This document shows positions 6,551 to 14,071 of a stretch of DNA of 38,284 nt, piece after piece (position 1 is the stretch's first letter; each line of letters starts with the position of its first letter). Made by a program: the position numbers and the translations under genes. The notes under the pieces are model-generated. The model saw only the letters and a program-made list of their open reading frames with translations. It made no database searches and was not told the origin of the DNA. Origin of the DNA: a virus. The stretch covers positions 1 through 38,284 of the IMG/VR virus record IMGVR_UViG_3300006802_000220; one strand, given 5' to 3'.

Positions 6551-8104
6551 ATGTTCAACTTCACTCCGATAGCACCGCTGTTCCGGTCCGTAGCCGGACA
6601 AGACTTGTCGAGGGCTTTGTACCTCGCAGAAAGCGATACGCTCCAGAAGATCCAGCAGTCAAGGAGGGAGTGCCTTGATTACTACCGCAATGAGGTATTA
6701 GCCGAGCATGGGGGTCAGGATGCTTATCTCAAGGACTTCTTCCGGACGTTCGACCATGAGAAGCACGCATGGGATGAACCCGCCAAGCTGGACAGCCTGC
6801 TGTCTCATGTCCCGATTACCGCCCAGCTCGTTGACCTGAAATCGAGGATCTATCTCGAACAGCCGGAGCGGAAGGTAGTGAAGGCAGGCTCAAAGCCTGA
6901 GGTGGCAGACAAGTACACCGAACTCCTGAAGAAGTCGGGATGGTTCCCGTTCAGCAAGGTGGTAGAGCGACACACACAACTGCTCTCTGATGTGGCTGTC
7001 GGGGTGTTCGTGAAGAACGGCAAGCTCCAGTTCGTCCTGATACCGGAATACTACCCGATCTTCGATGAGGATGATGAGCTTCAGATTGAGCCTACTGGGG
7101 TTGTCTATCCCACCGCCCTGAGAGCGAAGGACGGAAGCCAGATCTGGGTACACTGGGACGCAAGTGAGAAGCGGAAGATTGACGCTCTGGGGAATATCGT
7201 AAGCACAGAGCCTAACCCTTACGGGGTGTTCAACTTCTTCTTCCCTCGCAGGGCTTACCCTGTTGAGAGCCATATCGACCAGCCGAGGACGGACCTTGTG
7301 GTGCAGAACCGTGAGATCGATATGGCGGTATCTGCGCTGAATCAACTGCTCCACTACAACGGGTTCAAGCAACTGGTGGTGGTCGGGGATACCGATGATA
7401 CGGTCAAGGAGTTCAAGCTGGGCAATAAGCACGTCCTGAAGATCAAGCCTGTTGAGGGGGTGGGAGCGGGGTCGCTTCAGGCTTATCCATTGGATATGCA
7501 GGCCAACTTCAGTGAGCATATCGAGGCTATCAAGTTCCAGATGGAACTGGCCTCGAACACCATGAACCTGAACTTCAACTGGTCGATTGACACAGGCCAG
7601 GTATCATCTGGGAGAGCCTTGCAGATCAAGAACGTGCGAGACCTCGAGGACAGGGAGGCGCAGATCGAGATTATCGAGGAGTACATAGAAGCCCCCCTGT
7701 ACCGCATTGTCTCTGCGATGGGCGGGAAGTTCGGGCTTCCGGCTATCGAGAAGGGTGAGTTGATTGCAGACTTCGCAGAGCAGGACAGCGGCTTTACTTC
7801 GGTTACTGACGAGATAGCATGGCGGGAGTTCATGCTGGCGAATGGTGTTATCTCAAGGCTTGACCTCATCCTTGAGGAGAACCCGGACCTCACGGAAGAG
7901 GAAGCGGTCAAGAAGCTCGATGACAACATGAAGATCAACAGTCTGGGCAAGTCAGACGAAGAAACCATCCTTGCGATACTGAGGGACGAAGATGCACCAA
8001 GCGGAAAAGCTGATGAGAAGGAACCTGGAGGAGAGGCAGAAGGTCCAGGCGAGGGCGAAGGAGGAATCAGAGACCTTGTTGCCGAAGGTGAAGAAGGTAG
8101 CTGA
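6551..8104 (+). CDS. Portal protein
   Basis: 517 residues starting directly after the lipoprotein stop. The order is right (after terminase, before head morphogenesis). The sequence has a portal-like core: a long alpha/beta N-terminal half with conserved aromatic strands, 'NREIDMAVSALNQLLHYNGF', then S-S-G-R-A-L-Q-I and a helical stem with E-D-R-E-A-Q-I-E-I-I. The C-terminus is a disordered Gly/Glu-rich tail (about 487-517). It forms the dodecameric ring through which DNA enters. Call rests on position, length and this pattern. Confidence 0.85.
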   Translation: MFNFTPIAPLFRSVAGQDLSRALYLAESDTLQKIQQSRRECLDYYRNEVLAEHGGQDAYLKDFFRTFDHEKHAWDEPAKLDSLLSHVPITAQLVDLKSRIYLEQPERKVVKAGSKPEVADKYTELLKKSGWFPFSKVVERHTQLLSDVAVGVFVKNGKLQFVLIPEYYPIFDEDDELQIEPTGVVYPTALRAKDGSQIWVHWDASEKRKIDALGNIVSTEPNPYGVFNFFFPRRAYPVESHIDQPRTDLVVQNREIDMAVSALNQLLHYNGFKQLVVVGDTDDTVKEFKLGNKHVLKIKPVEGVGAGSLQAYPLDMQANFSEHIEAIKFQMELASNTMNLNFNWSIDTGQVSSGRALQIKNVRDLEDREAQIEIIEEYIEAPLYRIVSAMGGKFGLPAIEKGELIADFAEQDSGFTSVTDEIAWREFMLANGVISRLDLILEENPDLTEEEAVKKLDDNMKINSLGKSDEETILAILRDEDAPSGKADEKEPGGEAEGPGEGEGGIRDLVAEGEEGS

Positions 8105-8255
8105 GAAGCTGAATATCTCTGACCTTCGTACCTTCCGCGAGAGGTTGCCTCTGATACTGGAGACCGTAGCGAAGCATGAGGCGAAGAAGTACACGAAGGA
8201 TATTGTGCTTTCAGCGAAACGAGGAGCGGAACTGACCCGTGCAATTCAGGGCTGA
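7992..8255 (+). CDS. Small helical protein overlapping the portal gene
   Basis: 87 residues in a different frame from the portal, overlapping its last 113 bases. ATG at 7992 follows GAGGGACGAAG. The product is highly charged and helical (Q-A-E-K-L-M-R-R-N-L-E-E-R, then K-V-K-K-V-A-E-K-L), with no motif I know. The part beyond the portal stop (8105-8255) has no other gene, so at least that section is real coding sequence. Confidence 0.6.
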   Translation: MHQAEKLMRRNLEERQKVQARAKEESETLLPKVKKVAEKLNISDLRTFRERLPLILETVAKHEAKKYTKDIVLSAKRGAELTRAIQG

Positions 8256-8712
8256 GATACAGACCGATATTGACCTGAGCAAGATCGCTGAGGGGCTTAT
8301 CATCCCCGAAGTGGTGATGAAGGACATCGGCCTTGCCTACCGGAAGTACCGTGAGGAGAAGATGCGGTCCGGGTTGAACCTGAATGACCTAAGCCCCATG
8401 ACACCCCTGAAGGCTAAGACCATCGAACGGAAGCGGAAGAAGGGTAGCAGAAGCCCCCAGACTCCACTCATAGACACAGGCAATATGTCGAGGGGAACGA
8501 CCATCAGGCCGGGAGCGGGGTTCCTCGAAGTGACGCAGGGAACAACGAGGTCAGAGGTACAGGCGTTTCATCAACACGGAGAGGGGAACCTTCCTCAGAG
8601 GGTGTCCCTTTCATGGAATCAGGACTTCCTGAACACGAAGGTAAAGCCGATCATCAGGGCGTACCTCCAGAAGCTGGCACAGAACGCGAAGAGGCGTATC
8701 AGTGGCGGATGA
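8239..8712 (+). CDS. Virion morphogenesis protein (Mu gpG-like family)
   Basis: 157 residues from GTG 8239. 'LSPMTPLKAKTIERKRKKG', then P-L-I-D-T-G-N-M, F-H-Q-H-G and L-P-Q-R match the phage virion morphogenesis / tail completion family: the L-S-P-x-T-l-x-R-K start, the P-L-x-d-T-G core and the H-x-x-G with P-x-R near the end. Such proteins help join head and tail. It sits between the portal and a Mu gpF-like gene, the usual neighbourhood. Confidence 0.7.
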   Translation: MQFRAEIQTDIDLSKIAEGLIIPEVVMKDIGLAYRKYREEKMRSGLNLNDLSPMTPLKAKTIERKRKKGSRSPQTPLIDTGNMSRGTTIRPGAGFLEVTQGTTRSEVQAFHQHGEGNLPQRVSLSWNQDFLNTKVKPIIRAYLQKLAQNAKRRISGG

Positions 8713-9235
8713 GAAGGATCTGGTGAAGGCGGTCAACCTCGTGCTCAGGCAGAACGGGTACTTGCCTCATGCACTGGAAGCGGCATCGAAGCGGACGGTT
8801 ATCGACGTGGAAGAGTACATTATGCGCCGTTTGATTGCGGGGGCTTCTGAGGGTGTGATACTTGATGAACTCATGGAGAGTCTGGATGACAAGCTATCGA
8901 GAGTATTCAGCGGCTACCCGACACAGGTCAAGACCGCCATTACCGGGGCAGTCAATATAGCAAGCACCAACGGTATGATCGCTGAGATACTGTCGGGTCA
9001 GTCCGCTGGAGAGTTCACGGGTGAGAAGTTCCGCTGGCAGTCCAATGGTAAGAACGTCTGCCCTGATTGCGCTGAGAGGCACGGTAGACTGGAGACAATG
9101 GAGACCTGGACTACGGTCGGCCTTCCGGCTGAGTTCGGGTCGAGATGCGGGGCAAATTGCCAGTGCATGATTGTCCCTGAAGATACCCCTGAATTGAGTC
9201 CGATACTTGTAGGAGTGGGGCCTGTTGTCCAGTAA
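8702..9235 (+). CDS. Head morphogenesis / minor capsid protein (Mu gpF or SPP1 gp7-like)
   Basis: 177 residues from GTG 8702. The C-terminal half has the family signature: F-R-W-Q-S-N-G-K-N-V-C-P-D-C, R-H-G-R, M-E-T-W, G-L-P, and C-G-A-N-C-Q-C-M. These are paired Cys likely to bind a metal. Members are minor capsid proteins carried near the portal, needed for head assembly. The gene overlaps the previous one by 11 bases. The N-terminal half is helical. It is shorter than the full Mu gpF, so it is a compact version. Confidence 0.78.
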   Translation: MADEKDLVKAVNLVLRQNGYLPHALEAASKRTVIDVEEYIMRRLIAGASEGVILDELMESLDDKLSRVFSGYPTQVKTAITGAVNIASTNGMIAEILSGQSAGEFTGEKFRWQSNGKNVCPDCAERHGRLETMETWTTVGLPAEFGSRCGANCQCMIVPEDTPELSPILVGVGPVVQ

Positions 9236-9350
9236 AGTCATAGAGTTCATCAAAGCATACTGCCTTGCGAAGAAGTACGGGAAGATCGTGCTTCACGTTG
9301 AGGCGGGGGTCATTACGAGAATTGTAACAGAGGAAAGCATCAAGCTGTAA
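9225..9350 (+). CDS. Small DUF2292-like protein
   Basis: 41 residues from TTG 9225, with AGGAG at about 9211-9215. The pattern is V-I-E-F-I-K, Y-G-K-I-V-L-H-V-E, then I-T-R-I-V-T-E-E-S-I-K. It resembles the tiny phage proteins called DUF2292 (helix, then two strands ending in a T-E-S/K motif), whose function is unknown. It lies just upstream of a strong terminator. Confidence 0.55.
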   Translation: MSSKVIEFIKAYCLAKKYGKIVLHVEAGVITRIVTEESIKL

Positions 9351-9383
9351 CCATAGCGACATAAGACGCTATCAGAACAACTG

Positions 9384-9420
9384 AGGCGAGTATAGACCAG
9401 AGGGTCTTACTCGCCTTTTT
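9384..9420 (+). terminator. Intrinsic terminator upstream of the scaffold gene
   Basis: AGGCGAGTA-t-AGACC pairs with GGTCT-TACTCGCCT, a stem of about 14 pairs with one bulged base and loop AGAG, followed by TTTTTC. It is the longest perfect hairpin I see in the late operon. It lies inside the operon, so transcription must pass it or restart. Confidence 0.85.
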
Positions 9421-9452
9421 CATTTCAATCACAGGCTCGGAGGAGCAAAGTA

Positions 9453-9989
9453 ATGGCGGAAGCCGAAACAAAACAACCGGAGCAGGAAAGCTCCAAGCCG
9501 ACTGCGGAGCAGTTAGCTGAACGGGTCGCATACCTCGAAGCGGAAGCGAAGAAAGCCTTTGCATCACGCGACGAGCAAAAGGCCAAACTGCGGGAGTACG
9601 AGGAACAAGAGGCGAAGCGCAAGGAAGCTGAACTGTCGGAGACAGAGAGGCTGAAGGCGCAAGTGGAGAAAACCCAGAAGGAACTCGAATCGGCTCAGAG
9701 GAAGGCGAGGGAGTGGGACACATTCCAGAACGCCAGACGAGAGCAGATCAAGGCCGAACTGGGCGACAAGTGGGACGATACCTTTTCAGCCCTCCCGATA
9801 GAGGGACTGGAGAAGCTCGCAAAAACTCTCGTGGTAACGAAACCAGCCGGAAGCCCGAAGCCCTCGGAAAGCGTCACGGTAACATCGTTCAAGGATGCGC
9901 TTGCAAGCTCTAAGGCGATGGAGGAGTTCCTGAAACTCCCACCGGACGTTCAGGAGCGCATGAAGGCCGATTACCGGCAATCACGATAA
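9453..9989 (+). CDS. Scaffolding protein
   Basis: 178 residues, between minor head genes and the coat gene. It starts acidic and Gln/Lys-rich, then residues 18-90 form a long coiled coil (E-Q-L-A-E-R-V-A-Y-L-E-A-E-A, Q-V-E-K-T-Q-K-E-L). A Pro/Ser-rich hinge (about 128-140) follows, and the C-terminus is basic helical (V-Q-E-R-M-K-A-D-Y-R-Q-S-R). Elongated coiled-coil with a basic C-terminal coat-binding helix is typical of internal scaffolds. GGAGGAGC lies upstream. Confidence 0.82.
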   Translation: MAEAETKQPEQESSKPTAEQLAERVAYLEAEAKKAFASRDEQKAKLREYEEQEAKRKEAELSETERLKAQVEKTQKELESAQRKAREWDTFQNARREQIKAELGDKWDDTFSALPIEGLEKLAKTLVVTKPAGSPKPSESVTVTSFKDALASSKAMEEFLKLPPDVQERMKADYRQSR

Positions 9990-10001
9990 GGAACTAACAA
10001 A

Positions 10002-10973
10002 GTGGCAGCAACAGCATTTTCGGACCTTGTTGACAAGAGTCCCGTATTTGCCGCCTATATGGAGGCGATGCTTCCTGAGAAGATTCAGCTTGTGCGGTCT
10101 GGTGCGGTTGGCATCAACCCGCGGTCTGATATCATCGGGGAGTTCAGCCGGCATGGTGGCAAGACGTTCAAGATCCCCTTCTACAAGGAGATCTCACAGT
10201 CCAACGCCGAGCTTTTAACGGCGAACACAAACCTCACCCGACGCGCTATGACCACAGGAGTGGATATTGGTGTCGTCTGCGCCAGGGGTCTGGTGATGAG
10301 CGGTGAGGATATTGCGGCAATCTTCGCAGGGACCGACCCCGTGAAGGAAGCGGCTCGCCAGATGGCGAACTTCTGGGCGCGGCAACTTGACACATCGCTC
10401 ATCAAGGTTCTCTCCGGAGCGATTGCGTCCGAGAGTGCGACATATCAGCTCGACAAGTCGGCGCAGGAGTTCTCTCCTGACCTTCTGATTGACGCGGCTG
10501 ATCTGCTCGGTGATGAAGGGGATAGCCTCTCCATCGTCATCATGCACTCGAAGGTTGCGCACAAGCTCCAGAAGGCGAACATCCTGACCTACCCGAACGC
10601 TACCGATGTCGGTGCGAATCACCTTCTCCGTGAAGGTCGCATCGGACCGCGTATTGTGTTCGTTACAGATCAGGCTCCGGTGTCAAGCTCGGTCTATTCG
10701 ACGTTCTTGCTTCGTCCGGGGGCGATGAGCCTGTACTACCAGAAAAACCTGAAGCTGGAAGCCAACCGTGAACCGTTGCTTGCCGGTGGGACGGATGATC
10801 TGGTCAGCACAATTCACTACGTTCCGCATCTGAACTACCTCAAGTGGATCGGCACGGCTTCGGGTACAACCCCGACCGATGTTGAGCTTGCGACCTCGGG
10901 CAACTGGGATTCAGTCGCTGGCAACTCGAAGGATGTCGGTGCGGTCGAGATCAAATCACTTGCAACCCTCTAA
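10002..10973 (+). CDS. Major capsid (coat) protein
   Basis: 323 residues from GTG 10002, immediately after the scaffold. Features of the HK97-type phage coat: an N-terminal helix, G-K-T-F-K-I-P-F-Y, an A-R-Q-M-A-N-F-W-A-R-Q-L-D spine-helix region, 'LSIVIMHSKVAHKLQKANIL' and a C-terminal L-L-R-P-G-A-M-S-L-Y-Y strand region. The call is made from order and this pattern. The gene is followed closely by a small secreted-type gene and then a terminator, giving a high-expression unit. Confidence 0.85.
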   Translation: MAATAFSDLVDKSPVFAAYMEAMLPEKIQLVRSGAVGINPRSDIIGEFSRHGGKTFKIPFYKEISQSNAELLTANTNLTRRAMTTGVDIGVVCARGLVMSGEDIAAIFAGTDPVKEAARQMANFWARQLDTSLIKVLSGAIASESATYQLDKSAQEFSPDLLIDAADLLGDEGDSLSIVIMHSKVAHKLQKANILTYPNATDVGANHLLREGRIGPRIVFVTDQAPVSSSVYSTFLLRPGAMSLYYQKNLKLEANREPLLAGGTDDLVSTIHYVPHLNYLKWIGTASGTTPTDVELATSGNWDSVAGNSKDVGAVEIKSLATL

Positions 10974-10986
10974 GGAGAATAGGACA

Positions 10987-11421
10987 ATGAAAAAGCTTCT
11001 TTTCGCTTTCGTTGCCCTCGTCCTTCTGGCGGGGGTAGCATCTGCACAGCCGAACGTCCTCACGACCACGGCACTGAATACGACCTATGCCTCCACAATC
11101 GACACTTCGGGGGTGGTCAACATCAGTCCGGTCGGTCGGGTGTCGGTATTCGTTTCTGCGGCTGACTCTGCTGAACTGGCAATCAATGTTGATTACCGGG
11201 GAAGCGGAGCGCAGAACTGGGTAACGATGACGGCGGCGGCTGGCGATACCCTCATCACAACGAGCAATAGCGGTGCGGGTCTGGGTCTGGAACTCAGGGA
11301 TAACTCAGCAACGAACCGGATACCGGGAGGCGCACAGATTCGCTTCCGGGTGGATGGGGTCAGCAACCTGGGGGTCACAAGCCCTAACTACACGGTCCTT
11401 GTCTTTACCGAAAGGCCATAA
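10987..11421 (+). CDS. Small Sec-signal-bearing protein next to the coat gene (possible head decoration)
   Basis: 144 residues from ATG 10987 after AAGGAGAATAGGACA. The first 20 residues (MKKLLFAFVALVLLAGVASA, then Q-P-N) are a textbook Sec signal peptide with an A-S-A cleavage site. The mature part is Thr/Ser/Val-rich beta sandwich-like, such as decoration proteins show. Position after the coat gene is where decoration proteins are found, but virion parts assemble in the cytoplasm and rarely carry signals. Either it is an exported protein or the signal is not functional. Confidence 0.7.
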   Translation: MKKLLFAFVALVLLAGVASAQPNVLTTTALNTTYASTIDTSGVVNISPVGRVSVFVSAADSAELAINVDYRGSGAQNWVTMTAAAGDTLITTSNSGAGLGLELRDNSATNRIPGGAQIRFRVDGVSNLGVTSPNYTVLVFTERP

Positions 11422-11427
11422 CACAAA

Positions 11428-11454
11428 GGGGGCGGTAACACGCCCCCGATTTTA
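11428..11454 (+). terminator. Intrinsic terminator after the coat/secreted protein pair
   Basis: GGGGGCG (11428-11434), loop GTAACA, CGCCCCC (11441-11447), followed by GATTTTAT. A compact G+C-rich stem with a short T-rich tail. It closes the capsid gene block and precedes the head-tail connector genes. Confidence 0.75.
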
Positions 11455-11475
11455 TACACAAGTCTGAGGAGTCAG

Positions 11476-11778
11476 ATGGCAAAGCGTAAGACGGTGGAAG
11501 CCGAAGAAGTACCTGAGTCAACAAACAGCCTCGTCAAATGTGTTGTACGGATCAACGAATACTCGGCCTATCTGGGTGAGTTGAAGGACGAACGGCACAA
11601 CGTCCTGAAGCGGTTTCTGTTCTACGACCCGGAAGTGGTCGATAACAGAACTGAGAAGGTCCGACTGAGAGACCTCGCGGCTCAGTGTGATGTCGTTGCC
11701 AAGCCTGGTGATACAATCGAACTGACGGAAGAAGAGGCCCAGTTTCTCGAACGGCCCGGAGCAGTCAAAAGGGTATAG
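11476..11778 (+). CDS. Hypothetical head-region protein
   Basis: 100 residues, start ATG after GAGGAGTCAG. The middle is acidic/basic mixed with 'HNVLKRFLFYDPEVVDNRTE', and the C-terminus has 'LTEEEAQFLERPGAVKR', a pattern (helix that says E-x-Q-F-L-E, then a basic strand) known from small phage proteins preceding the head-tail adaptor. It is probably a connector or head-closure accessory; the family is not certain. Confidence 0.5.
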   Translation: MAKRKTVEAEEVPESTNSLVKCVVRINEYSAYLGELKDERHNVLKRFLFYDPEVVDNRTEKVRLRDLAAQCDVVAKPGDTIELTEEEAQFLERPGAVKRV

Positions 11779-11781
11779 CGG

Positions 11782-12825
11782 ATGCAAACGCAATACTGCA
11801 ATACAAGTACAGACCTTTCCCGCGCATACGGGAGGGTATTCGAGTACCTGAAGGGTCAACAGCAGATCCTTCGCGGCTTTCTGCCTCATACTACGGCAAA
11901 CATCTTCCGCAAGGCCGGGACAGGCTATGTGGAGGCGATGTTCGAGGATGGGGTGAAGATGACGGAGGCCGCCTCACTTGGGGCGGTCGATGCCGCTCAG
12001 GAATGGTACTACGATTCGACCAATGACGTTCTGTACTTCTATCCGACCGGGGGTGTGCCTGAGAATCATCAGTACACCATCGGGCAGGATATTGACACAA
12101 TCAGGACCGATGCGGTGAAGGTGGCGAGCAGGGAAGCGGAGGCGAGGCTTCACTCGAAGCATATCGTCCCTATTCCCATGTCGCCTTCCGCTACGGTATC
12201 CGGTGGGGTGGTCAAAGACCCTTATGACCGGGACTTCATCGACGCGGTGGCGAAGATAGCCTGCGGGCATCTGATCGGAAACGTAGAGCCTGCGGTGTTC
12301 AACGACGGTATCCCTGAGAATATAGCGGCCCAGCTTCTCGCCGCGGGTCGTGGGGTGCTGGATGAGTATGTGACGGGGAAGAGAACCTTCAGTTGGGAGC
12401 TTACCCAGAGTGAAATCGGGAAGGCGAAGCACTGGCCTGATTCCTCGAATACCTCACACGGTATGATACAGCTACGGGGGGAGTTCCAGCCGGACAGGAC
12501 GACCACGACATCGGTATATCCCGACCTATCCTCACCTGTCGGGTTTAATCAGGATGTATTCTGGAAGATCAAGATAACAACGGGCGGGGCTTTGGGTACT
12601 GCCACGTTCCAGGTGTCGAAGGATAACGGCACGACCTACAACGGAACAGACATCACTACAAGCAACCAGTGGGCGGAGATCAGCAATAACATCTTCGTGA
12701 GATTCCTTGCGAGGGCGAACGCTTCGACTGATTTCATCGTGAACGATACATGGCAGATCGAGATTAATGCTCCCGGTCGCCAGCCGTTATCGACTCACGT
12801 TAAGAGCGTGAAGGTGGTCATTTGA
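11782..12825 (+). CDS. Head-tail connector region protein with Ig/beta-sandwich-like C-terminus
   Basis: 347 residues starting 4 bases after the previous gene. The N-terminal part (about 1-215) is helical with 'YDRDFIDAVAKIACGHLIGN', similar to gp6-type adaptor helices. The C-terminal 120 residues are beta-rich with repeated T-F-Q-V-S-K-D-N-G-T-T-Y and I-F-V-R-F-L-A strands, like the Ig-type domains many virion proteins carry to decorate the particle or bind sugars. It could be a head-tail adaptor with an accessory domain. This two-domain call is from pattern only. Confidence 0.5.
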   Translation: MQTQYCNTSTDLSRAYGRVFEYLKGQQQILRGFLPHTTANIFRKAGTGYVEAMFEDGVKMTEAASLGAVDAAQEWYYDSTNDVLYFYPTGGVPENHQYTIGQDIDTIRTDAVKVASREAEARLHSKHIVPIPMSPSATVSGGVVKDPYDRDFIDAVAKIACGHLIGNVEPAVFNDGIPENIAAQLLAAGRGVLDEYVTGKRTFSWELTQSEIGKAKHWPDSSNTSHGMIQLRGEFQPDRTTTTSVYPDLSSPVGFNQDVFWKIKITTGGALGTATFQVSKDNGTTYNGTDITTSNQWAEISNNIFVRFLARANASTDFIVNDTWQIEINAPGRQPLSTHVKSVKVVI

Positions 12826-13346
12826 TACCCACTGAATACTCCAGAAGCGAGAAGATACTGGATGACATCGTAGCGGAGTGCGAGGAGATCCGGAGGGCGA
12901 ACGGCTACCGTATGGATGTGGCCTACGTCCACAGGGTTCCGCTGGATGAGGACAAGATCGGGGAGATGGTGAAGAAGGAGTTTCCTCTGCTCTCGGCATG
13001 GCTCGGAGAGGAGACTGTTGCTTTCACGACGGTAGGCTCCATCGGGACACCCCCGGTTACGGACTCGGTGATAATGGTGAACCTTACGAGCTATGTAAGA
13101 CTCAGCCCTCATGCCGGAGATGTGAAGCACTCACAGGTTGATGAATGGGGTGAGCCTTCACTTCACGACCTGAGAAAGATCATGTCGAAGCTCTGCTTCA
13201 AGTACAGCAAGGGTGACGGTAGGTGGCAAGTCTTACAGACCGAGAACCCAAAGGTGGTACGAGAGTACAAGCCCGACGAAGAATGGGCGAGCGTTACATT
13301 GCAATTCATGGTATGGACAATAGCACAGGATGATACATGGCAGTAG
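12822..13346 (+). CDS. Putative tail completion / tail terminator protein
   Basis: 174 residues from TTG 12822 (TTGA overlap with the preceding stop, AAGGTGG upstream). Located between the connector and the tail chaperone, where tail-terminator genes lie. Its length (174) and pattern of alternating helix and strand ('YSRSEKILDDIVAECEEIRR' at the start and V-T-L-Q-F-M-V-W-T-I near the end) fit, but no diagnostic motif is visible. Confidence 0.45.
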   Translation: MIPTEYSRSEKILDDIVAECEEIRRANGYRMDVAYVHRVPLDEDKIGEMVKKEFPLLSAWLGEETVAFTTVGSIGTPPVTDSVIMVNLTSYVRLSPHAGDVKHSQVDEWGEPSLHDLRKIMSKLCFKYSKGDGRWQVLQTENPKVVREYKPDEEWASVTLQFMVWTIAQDDTWQ

Positions 13347-13711
13347 AGAATCCGTTTTCACCGAAGCCGCTGGAATTTGAGTACAAGGACAAGACCTATC
13401 GCTACAAGTTCCCGACGATAGATGTTGTCGAGGAGGCGATGCGGCTCGGTGCGGAACTGGGGATGAACCAGGAGGGGGTTAGCTGGACGCAGAAGGCGAT
13501 GGGTACTGAGGGGTTCCGTGAAAAGTGGGCGGCGTTCTGCAAGGCGATCATCGAGGATGTGGAGGGGTTGAACCTCGGAGGCTTGACGTTCCCCGAGGCG
13601 GAGGTGATTGCGGCGGGTTTTTTTATGTCAGCGGGGTTAACGACCCGCATCTCTCCAAAGTGGTTGCAGAGTTCCACCTCAGATACAGAGGAGAAGAGCA
13701 AAAAGGCGTAA
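13337..13711 (+). CDS. Tail assembly chaperone, short form (gpG-like)
   Basis: 124 residues. Start ATG 13337 overlaps the previous stop. It is acidic/helical, with V-V-E-E-A-M-R-L-G-A-E-L and W-A-A-F-C-K-A-I-I-E-D-V. The ribosome may slip -1 at the T7 run at 13618-13624 to make a longer product. Short tail chaperones of this kind hold the tape measure protein before tail tube polymerisation. Confidence 0.75.
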   Translation: MAVENPFSPKPLEFEYKDKTYRYKFPTIDVVEEAMRLGAELGMNQEGVSWTQKAMGTEGFREKWAAFCKAIIEDVEGLNLGGLTFPEAEVIAAGFFMSAGLTTRISPKWLQSSTSDTEEKSKKA

Positions 13712-13875
13712 AGCCGAAGAAGCCGATGCTCGAGCTACTTGAGTTCGACTGGCTCGCCTATCTTGTTGCAGACAGCGACGCGATGAAGGCGATAGAGATC
13801 AGGCGGTCGCTGGATTATCGGACAGTGGTGAAGTTCTCTCTGCTGAAGTATTACGAGAACTATCTGGACGGGTAG
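13337..13875 (+). CDS. Tail assembly chaperone, frameshifted long form (gpGT-like)
   Basis: Joins 13337-13624 and 13624-13875 by -1 slippage: the reading G-F-F in frame 0 becomes F-F-Y-V-S-G-V-N-D-P-H. The product has 96 residues plus 83 from the -1 frame, 179 in all. The T7 run (13618-13624) is placed as T TTT TTT in the reading frame, an ideal X-XXY-YYZ site. The -1 extension contains 'LELLEFDWLAYLVADSDAMK' and a basic C-terminus, as in T-domain extensions that recruit the tape measure. The arrangement is the classic one of lambda G/GT. Confidence 0.75.
13618..13624 (+). other. -1 ribosomal frameshift slippery site
   Basis: Seven consecutive T (last T of GGT, then TTT, TTT) upstream of ATG in frame 0. 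The -1 frame stays open for 83 codons beyond the site. Position in the tail chaperone gene just before the tape measure is where programmed frameshifts are known in siphoviruses. Confidence 0.75.
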
Positions 13876-14038
13876 GGGCGGCCAGAAGAATGAGGTACAC
13901 AAACAGCCCGAAGCCGAGCAGAGAATACCCGACAAAAGCACCGGCGTTGTAGCCCTTCATAGAGGCGACAAGCCCATTGGTTACAGACAGGCCAATGTAG
14001 ATGACCGCCGCAAGAATGATAAGGGTTTCGGTCAACAT
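13799..14038 (-). CDS. Antisense two-helix small membrane protein
   Basis: 79 residues on the minus strand, from ATG 14038 with GGGAGG six bases before it (a strong Shine-Dalgarno). Residues 5-23 and 31-54 are two hydrophobic segments ('LIILAAVIYIGLSVTNGLVA', then 'FVGYSLLGFGLFVYLILLAA') joined by M-K-G-Y-N-A-G, and the C-terminus is polar. It fills the 196-base gap between the tail chaperone and the tape measure gene, where the plus strand has no gene, and overlaps the chaperone's 3' end. Two-helix membrane peptides with a K-G-x-N link are common small bacterial proteins of unknown role. In a phage, an immunity or superinfection-block role is possible. Confidence 0.6.
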   Translation of the reverse strand: MLTETLIILAAVIYIGLSVTNGLVASMKGYNAGAFVGYSLLGFGLFVYLILLAAPTRPDSSRNTSAERTSPLSDNPATA

Positions 14039-14071
14039 GGGGAACCTCCCAATTTGTAAGATAGGGGTAAT

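Noticed and set aside
7483-8244. A 253-codon minus-strand frame within the portal gene
   Set aside because: Ser-rich composition mirrors the portal's codons in reverse; it lacks motifs and overlaps a clear portal gene.
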